From positions 1 to 64,000 of the forward strand of contig NZ_AQXL01000120.1 in the NCBI RefSeq assembly GCF_000376225.1: a stretch of 64,000 bases of DNA, read 5' to 3'. Position 1 is the stretch's first letter; the number at the start of each line of letters is the position of its first letter. Shown in pieces: positions 56,629 to 64,000 of the stretch. Origin of the DNA: Effusibacillus pohliae DSM 22757. GTDB lineage: Bacteria > Bacillota > Bacilli > Tumebacillales > Effusibacillaceae. Made by a program: the position numbers and the translations under genes. The notes below the pieces were generated by a model, which saw nothing but the letters and a program-made list of their open reading frames with translations, made no database searches and was not told the origin of the DNA.

Positions 56629-58011
56629 ATGGATTCATCCATGCAGGAACAAATGGCCGCTTTTCGCTACAGCCTCATCGCACCCGTAGTCAGCCGGCAG
56701 ACGCCGCTGGCACCCGGGGAACTGAAGGCTTATTTGGCGCAGGCGGCCGAAAAGGTGTACCACATTCCCGGCAGCACCAAACGGACCGTGAGCGTGCGAA
56801 CGCTCGAACGCTGGCTCAGCCAGTACCGAAAAGGCGAGTGGGACGGCCTAAAACCGCGAGGCCGCACCCGCAAAACGAATCTGAAGATCCCGCCGGCGGT
56901 GTTGCAGGAGGCGATTCGCCTGCGAAAGCAGCGCCCCGAGCGAAGTGTCGAGCAACTGATCTTCATGCTGGAAGAGGGCGGTGTAGCCGAAGCCGGGACG
57001 CTTGCCGCAAGCACCCTCTCCCGTCATCTGCGAAAGGCGGGTGCGAGCCGCAAAGACGTGCTTGCCGCCGAGGCCGACAAGGGATTTCGGCGATTCGAAG
57101 CCGAGGAGCCGCATCTGTGCTGGCAGTTCGACTTTCAGCACACGCTCTACCTGCCCGATCCGAAAGATCCGAAGAAACGAAAGAAAGCGATCCTGTTCGC
57201 CATCCTCGACGATTTCAGCCGGTACATCGTCCATGCCGAGTTCTACTGGGACGAGAAACTGCCGCGGATGGAGGACGGCCTGAAGAAGGCGATTTTGAAG
57301 CATGGCATTCCAGAGCAATTCTATTGCGATCATGGTGCGGCGTTCTCCTCCCCACATCTGGTGCGCATCTGCGGCAAGCTGGGGATCCGACTTTCCCATT
57401 CTGCCGTGAGACGGCCTCAGGGACGCGGCAAGATCGAACGCTGGTTCCGTTTCGTCGATACCAGCTTTAAACCGGAAGCCTACGCACAGATCGAACAGGG
57501 ACGGCTCACGACACTCGCCGAACTGAACGCCGCGCTAGCCGCATGGCTCGACGGCTACTACCATACCCGGGAGCACGGTTCCACCAAACAGTCCCCTCGC
57601 GACCGGCTTGCCGCAAGGGCCCGGCCGATGCGACGCAAGACGCTGGCGGAACTGACCGAAATCTTTCTCTGGGAAGAGACACGCACGGTGGATAAGACCG
57701 GCTGTGTCAGCCTGAATGGCAACACGTATGAAGTCGACCTGGAACTATGCAAAAAACGTGTACAGTTGCGCTATGACCCGTTCGATCTCACAACGATGCA
57801 AGTCTGGTACGACGGCGTCAGGTACGCCGATGCAACGGTTGTTGATCTATCCCGTCCGTATGATCGTCGGGTGACGCCTGAACCGACGGCGCTTACCGTG
57901 GAGCCGGACGGGCAAGTGGCCTTCCTGGACCTGGCCGAGCAGAAACGGCAAGCCCAGTGGACAAACGAAGAAATCTCTTATGCCAAAGCGAAAGGCGATG
58001 ATGCGAAATGA
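56629..58011 (+). CDS. DDE transposase (rve/Mu-type)
   Basis: The 460-residue protein has N-terminal helix-turn-helix segments (VSVRTLERWLSQYRKGEWDG, AASTLSRHLRKAGAS), an rve catalytic core with WQFDFQHTLYLPD, EQFYCDHGAAFSSPH and GRGKIERWFRF supplying the D, D and E residues, and a Mu-C-like beta domain. The ATG at 56629 follows AAAGGAGG. Its stop overlaps the ATG of the ATPase gene. The frame is intact, so it may be active, though its ATPase partner is broken. Confidence 0.88.
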   Translation: MDSSMQEQMAAFRYSLIAPVVSRQTPLAPGELKAYLAQAAEKVYHIPGSTKRTVSVRTLERWLSQYRKGEWDGLKPRGRTRKTNLKIPPAVLQEAIRLRKQRPERSVEQLIFMLEEGGVAEAGTLAASTLSRHLRKAGASRKDVLAAEADKGFRRFEAEEPHLCWQFDFQHTLYLPDPKDPKKRKKAILFAILDDFSRYIVHAEFYWDEKLPRMEDGLKKAILKHGIPEQFYCDHGAAFSSPHLVRICGKLGIRLSHSAVRRPQGRGKIERWFRFVDTSFKPEAYAQIEQGRLTTLAELNAALAAWLDGYYHTREHGSTKQSPRDRLAARARPMRRKTLAELTEIFLWEETRTVDKTGCVSLNGNTYEVDLELCKKRVQLRYDPFDLTTMQVWYDGVRYADATVVDLSRPYDRRVTPEPTALTVEPDGQVAFLDLAEQKRQAQWTNEEISYAKAKGDDAK

Positions 58012-58829
58012 ATGCCACCCTGCTGCAGAGCCCGGCCCCTAAACCGTTCAGCAAGGAACTGGATCCCGCACTTTGCTATGAATCCCGTGGAACCGCGAAG
58101 CGTCTGCCCGTCTGGATCTGATGATTCAGCATCGGACGCTGGGCGTTCTCACCGGTGAAATGGGCGGCGGCAAGTCGACCTTAATCCGGCGGCTGTTCGC
58201 CTCCCTTGATCCCATGGCCTATCTGCCGATCTACCTGTGCTATGCGTCACTCAAGCCACGAGAATTCTATGGAGGCCTGCTGGAGGCGGTCGGCGTAGAA
58301 CCGGTCTACACCGTCTCCAGGGCGCGTAAACTCTGGCAGGAAGTCGTCCGCAGCCGCTCCGCACCTGGTGAGCGTACCATGGTCGTCGTCATCGATGAGG
58401 CGCACGAGATGAGTGAAGCGATGCTGCTTGAATTACGGCTTCGCGCTCAATTACAACATCGATTCCGCCTCGTTGTTTCCCTTGATTCTCGTCGGCCAGC
58501 CGGAGCTTCGCAAGCTGCTCCGGCTGAAGAAGTACGAAGCCACCGTCCAGCGCATTGGCATGCAGTACCACTTGAGCGGCATGAACAAGGAGGAAACGAG
58601 CGCCTATATTCGGCACCACATGACCGTAAGCCGGACAGAGAAGCCCGTGTTTGCCGAAAGCGCGCTCAGCCGAATCTTTGCCGCCAGCCAGGGGCTTCCG
58701 CGCGTGGTGAACCAGATCTGCACGCAGATTCTGCTCGACGCCGCCGCCCGGAATCTGGAGGTCATTGAAGAAGCCGATGTCGTTCGTGTGCTTGCCGATA
58801 TGGACCGGCAGCGCGGCGTTACGAGTTGA
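58008..58829 (+). pseudogene. ExeA/TnsC-like AAA ATPase with two compensating frameshifts
   Basis: The ATG at 58008 overlaps the transposase stop and opens PKPFSKELDPALCYES, the usual ExeA-like start, but stops at 58119. Between about 58085 and 58098 the family sequence moves to another frame: ASARLDLMIQHRTLGVLTGE, with Walker A GEMGGGKSTL and Walker B VVVIDEAHEMSEAMLLELR. At about 58440 one extra base moves it back to the first frame (FALNYNIDSASLFPLILVGQ, LPRVVNQICTQILLDAAARN) up to 58829. The N-terminus and C-terminus share a frame. No slippery heptamer is seen at either site. Confidence 0.75.
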
Positions 58830-60454
58830 TTTTACGTTGTCCCCACAACTCACATCGATTGGCACATGCCGCTTCTATTCACAACGAGCAGCGTGTGCCT
58901 TTCGTTTTGAGCGGCGTTACACTTCTCATTGATTTGGCAGGTTGGCGTTCCCCTTCTCCCGTCATTGTCGGTGAGATTTACGCCGTCATTTTACGTGAGT
59001 GGCAACACGAAGTGAAAAAGATCAAACTGAAACAAGGTACAGAAGTGGAGGCCTGGACGTATAACGGAACCGCTCCGGGTCCGCAGATTCGGGTAACTCA
59101 AGGCGACAAATTGCGTGTCATTTTGAAAAATGATCTGCCTGAACCGACCAGCATCCATTGGCACGGTTATCCCGTTCCAAACGACATGGATGGAATCCCC
59201 GGGGTTACCCAGAACGCCGTGAAGCCAGGCGAGTCTTTCACCTATGAATTTACTGCCACAGTGCCCGGAACATACTGGTACCATTCACACCAGAACAGTG
59301 TGGAGCAGGAGGACAAAGGGCTGTACGGTTCCCTGGTGGTCGAACCGAAAAGCCCTACTGCCCGATATGATAAGGATGTCACCCTTGTTCTTGACGAATG
59401 GATGACAGGGATGGATCACAGCAAGATGGGCATGGGTAACGGAAACATGTCTGGGATGGACCATGGCAACATGAACATGGGCGGTGGAAACATGTCTGGC
59501 ATGAACCACGGCAACATGAGTATGGGCGGAAACATGTCTGGTAACAGCGGTGGTTCGGGTCAAACCGGTTCGGAAATGTCGCACGATGCGATGATGAAAC
59601 AAATGTACAACGTGTTTACAGTAAACGGAGCTGCCGGAAAAATGATTCAACCGATTGAAGTAAAACCGGGTGAACGAGTCAAACTCCGGTTTGTGAATGC
59701 CGGGTTCCAGACTCACCTGATCCATTTGCACGATCAATCTTTTACCATTACCGATACCGACGGCCAACCGATTCAAGACCCGGCACCCGTCACCAATCAG
59801 TTGCTGGCGATTGCCCCGGGTGAACGCTATGATCTGGAGTTTACCGCTTCCGACAAAGGGTTCTGGATCGATGACCATGCGGATTCTCCAGCCGCGGCGG
59901 ACATTCAAATACCGGTTAAAATTGCGGGCGGAGACAATCAGTCGTCGTTGTCATCCGCGAAGGATGCAAAACTGCCGGTGATCGACATGACCGCTTATGG
60001 AAAGAAAACCAACGCAGACGGGCGCAAGTACAACAAAGCATTCACGATGGAACTGAATAACGTGAAAACCCAGTCCGGCGAGGAAGTCTATACGATTAAC
60101 GGAAAAACCTTCCCGGATACCGCGCCGCTTTCCGTCGAAAAAGGCGACTGGGTGAAGGTTACATTCGTTAACCGCGGGACTGTGGATCACCCGATGCATT
60201 TGCACGGTCATTTCTTCCGGGTGGTGACGAAAAACGGCCAACCGGTGCAAGGATCACCGCTGCTTAAGGATACGTTGAACGTACGGCCCGGCGAAAAATA
60301 CGAGGTGGAATTTTTGGCCGATAATCCCGGCCAATGGATGTTCCACTGCCACGACCTGCACCACGCTTCCGCCGGGATGGTAACGGAAGTGAAGTATCAG
60401 GGATTCAAACCTTCGTTCACTCTGGATCCAACAGTCGGAAACAAACCGGAATAA
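58826..60454 (+). CDS. Multicopper oxidase, 5'-truncated
   Basis: The enzyme family oxidises Cu(I) or organic substrates with four copper ions. All copper motifs are present: IHWHGYPVP, YWYHSHQNS, HPMHLHGHFF and HCHDLHHASAGM. A Met/His/Gly-rich stretch (MSGMDHGNMNMGGGNMSGMN region) resembles the CueO copper-binding insert. Oxidase homology starts near 58990 (EWQHEVKKIKLKQGTEVEAW). The first 55 codons, from a TTG at 58826, are transposon sequence. A GTG at 59012 is the first start inside the oxidase but has no ribosome site. The signal peptide expected for this exported enzyme is missing, so the protein may not be made or may stay in the cytoplasm. Confidence 0.8.
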   Translation: MILRCPHNSHRLAHAASIHNEQRVPFVLSGVTLLIDLAGWRSPSPVIVGEIYAVILREWQHEVKKIKLKQGTEVEAWTYNGTAPGPQIRVTQGDKLRVILKNDLPEPTSIHWHGYPVPNDMDGIPGVTQNAVKPGESFTYEFTATVPGTYWYHSHQNSVEQEDKGLYGSLVVEPKSPTARYDKDVTLVLDEWMTGMDHSKMGMGNGNMSGMDHGNMNMGGGNMSGMNHGNMSMGGNMSGNSGGSGQTGSEMSHDAMMKQMYNVFTVNGAAGKMIQPIEVKPGERVKLRFVNAGFQTHLIHLHDQSFTITDTDGQPIQDPAPVTNQLLAIAPGERYDLEFTASDKGFWIDDHADSPAAADIQIPVKIAGGDNQSSLSSAKDAKLPVIDMTAYGKKTNADGRKYNKAFTMELNNVKTQSGEEVYTINGKTFPDTAPLSVEKGDWVKVTFVNRGTVDHPMHLHGHFFRVVTKNGQPVQGSPLLKDTLNVRPGEKYEVEFLADNPGQWMFHCHDLHHASAGMVTEVKYQGFKPSFTLDPTVGNKPE

Positions 60455-60530
60455 CCGAAAACAGGAAACTCGGCTAAAAGCGCCTGCGTCCGTGCAGGCC
60501 AACGCCAAGTTGATCGTCCTGATCAAAGAC

Positions 60531-60557
60531 AGCCAGAGGACCCCCTCTCCTCTGGCT
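60531..60557 (+). terminator. Terminator after the multicopper oxidase
   Basis: AGCCAGAGGA and its complement enclose CCCCCTC, followed by TGATTTCT. Confidence 0.7.
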
Positions 60558-60635
60558 TGATTTCTGTCAGTTAATTGGGGCGTATAACCATCGGTGATTC
60601 CTCGCCTCGCCATAAACTTGCCATTAACCCAAAGG

Positions 60636-60800
60636 CTAACCTTCGTCCGTTCCGACCCGTTTTTTAAAACGAACGTACAAATACACCGCCCGTACAAACA
60701 AATCGATCGCGATTGCGAGCCGAACGCCCGCGATTCCCAACCCCGTTCACTTCCAGAATCCGAAAATCAGCACATAACCTACATCACCCAGCTCAGTGAC
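60636..60800 (-). pseudogene. C-terminal remnant of a MATE efflux transporter
   Basis: The minus strand reads GYVLIFGFWK, a stop, then TGLGIAGVRLAIAIDLFVRA and VYLYVRFKKR before the final stop at 60636. This is the pattern of the last helices of MATE exporters (G-x-GIAGVW-x-AIA-x-D-x-x-x-RA). The internal TGA at 60749 and the lack of any upstream part mark it as decayed. Confidence 0.5.
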
Positions 60801-60880
60801 GCTTCGCTTCGCGGCTTACTCCGAGTACTTCGCTTGGGCCCAAACCCCCGGGCAACCAGGTAGTCCCAAGCGTTTTCGAA

Positions 60881-63322
<2,442 letters not shown>

Positions 63323-63462
63323 ATAGAAATCCCTCCATAAGGGTGATCTTTGATAAGCAATGTATTGTGTTGTATTCACATGCTTTGCATCGCTGCAGGA
63401 TCGATCATCAAAGGTGAATGATATCGGGGGACGGAACCGGCAAACACCGGTTCCATCGATCG

Positions 63463-63675
63463 CTACGCCACCTCGTATCCAACGTCTTCAATCGTTTCCT
63501 TTATTTTGTCCAAACCGACTGTTGCATCATCGAACGACACGGTGACCTTGTTGCCATTGAGATCGACGTAGACTGCAGATACCCCCTGCAGTTCCCCCAG
63601 GGCTTTCTCGATCGTCTGCACGCAATGGCTGCAGGACATCCCTTTCACATCCAACGTGGTGGTGGTTGTCGCCAT
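63463..63675 (-). CDS. copZ: Copper chaperone CopZ
   Basis: The 70-residue heavy-metal-associated domain has the Cu(I) site [18 protein letters not shown] near residues 12-29 and a ferredoxin-like fold. CopZ hands Cu(I) to CopA and to the CsoR repressor. An AGGAGGTG site precedes the ATG. It is the first gene of the copZA operon. Confidence 0.96.
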   Translation of the reverse strand: MATTTTTLDVKGMSCSHCVQTIEKALGELQGVSAVYVDLNGNKVTVSFDDATVGLDKIKETIEDVGYEVA

Positions 63676-63802
63676 AATCCAATCACCTCCTTTATTTGGT
63701 AAAATCCGGATGATCTCTATCAGCTCTTTTATATGGTGTCCTCCCCGTCAGCCTGATTCTGAATCGCTTTCTTCACGGAGCCGCGGGTAGGTCCCACCCA
63801 AT

Positions 63803-63826
63803 TACTATACCCCCCTATGGTAATAG
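63803..63826 (-). promoter_or_regulatory. CsoR-like operator of copZA
   Basis: TACCATAGGGGGGTATAG on the minus strand matches the shape of CsoR sites (a G/C-rich centre between TACC and GGTA arms) seen before copZA operons. It lies about 130 bases before copZ and includes TATAGT, a possible -10. No csoR gene is in the window. Confidence 0.5.
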
Positions 63827-63936
63827 GATGACATAGAGGAAGCGCAGTGTCAAGACAGCCCAAACCGGCTTGCCCAGCTCCGGTGATTAAAACCTCCCTT
63901 TTCATGACATCTCACAGATACCCCTGTGCAGAACCA

Positions 63937-63977
63937 AAGAAAATTTTTTAAAGCCCTTGCGAATACCCCGCAAGGGC
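63937..63977 (-). terminator. Terminator of a minus-strand gene beyond the window
   Basis: GCCCTTGC and its complement with a nine-base loop are followed on the minus strand by TTTAAAAAATTTTCTTT. The gene it serves starts to the right of the window. Confidence 0.7.
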
Positions 63978-64000
63978 ATGAAGAATGTTATTCAGATTTC

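Larger units (their letters stand above)
55550..58990 (+). mobile_element. Three-gene DDE transposon (DUF6431-like, transposase, ExeA-like ATPase)
   Basis: The three plus-strand genes form a unit of the Tn7/Mu-like kind: a zinc-binding protein, an rve-type transposase and an AAA ATPase. The ends are approximate. AATGACGG and GACAATGA occur in order near the left end (55550, 55566) and in inverted orientation near the right end (58990-58983, 58969-58962). No target-site duplication was found. The right end abuts the multicopper oxidase, whose first part is missing. Confidence 0.6.

Noticed and set aside
58430-58445. Programmed ribosomal frameshifting in the transposon ATPase
   Set aside because: No slippery heptamer or downstream stem is visible, and a second, unrelated shift occurs near the N-terminus. 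Decay or sequencing error is simpler.
55275-58990. A CRISPR-associated transposon (CAST), since a Tn7-like element adjoins a CRISPR array
   Set aside because: The element encodes no Cas12k, Cascade or TniQ-like protein, and the array lies outside the likely left end. Proximity alone does not support RNA-guided transposition.
55499-59007. TGTTGCCGCTCAG at 55499 and its near complement at 58995-59007 as terminal inverted repeats
   Set aside because: The match is 11 of 13, but the right copy falls in sequence that aligns with native multicopper oxidase, and the left copy overlaps a terminator stem.
60831-60872. CGCTTGGG and its complement downstream of copA as a terminator
   Set aside because: The loop is 26 bases and there is no T tract on the minus strand, so I did not list it as a terminator.

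Overview
The window looks like chromosomal DNA of a Gram-positive, endospore-forming member of the Bacillota. The evidence is the sporulation genes yqfC and yqfD, the genes ccpN, ppsR, floA, yqzL and rpsU, a glycine T-box leader, and strong Shine-Dalgarno sites before nearly every gene. Base composition, the single-chain glycyl-tRNA synthetase and the CRISPR repeat type fit an Alicyclobacillaceae-like organism (Effusibacillus, Tumebacillus or Alicyclobacillus), but that is inference. No rRNA or tRNA gene was recognised.

The backbone, read on the minus strand from right to left, is a Bacillus-like housekeeping order: prmA, rsmE, mtaB, (yqeW-like Na/Pi transporter), rpsU, yqeY, nfeD, floA, yqfC, yqfD, phoH, pgpH, ybeY, dgkA, cdd, era, yqzL, recO, glyS, ccpN, ppsR, ppdK. 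Blocks of other genes interrupt it: (a) 5.2-10.6 kb, a fructose PTS operon carrying its own HPr and Enzyme I, with fruA broken by an internal deletion; (b) 10.8-16.6 kb, a solute:sodium symporter with a DUF3311 partner, an M20 amidohydrolase, a large regulator and an MFS exporter; (c) 26.8-31.1 kb, a C39-like secreted protein, a lipoprotein, a small membrane peptide, an inositol-phosphatase-like enzyme and a proline-rich membrane protein; (d) 37.7-44.8 kb, a pyroglutamate salvage cluster (pcp, DUF979/DUF969 permease pair, pxpA, pxpC, pxpB and an IclR regulator), then deoC and a Nudix hydrolase.

From 48.3 to 59 kb lies a defence and mobile-element region. A complete type I Wadjet operon (jetA-jetB-jetC-jetD, an SMC-like anti-plasmid system) is followed by an orphan three-repeat CRISPR array whose repeat resembles Cas12b (type V-B) repeats. 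Next comes a three-gene transposon (zinc-binding DUF6431-like protein, DDE transposase, ExeA-like ATPase with two frameshifts) that abuts a multicopper oxidase gene lacking its 5' end. The right edge is a copper-resistance cluster: the oxidase, a decayed MATE exporter tail, copA and copZ, with a CsoR-like operator.

The most interesting signals are the isolated V-B-like mini-array beside Wadjet, a 30-bp in-frame tandem repeat that duplicates the jetB start region, the fruA deletion between short direct repeats, a candidate CcpN box before ccpN, and the pairing of DUF969/DUF979 permeases with pyroglutamate enzymes.
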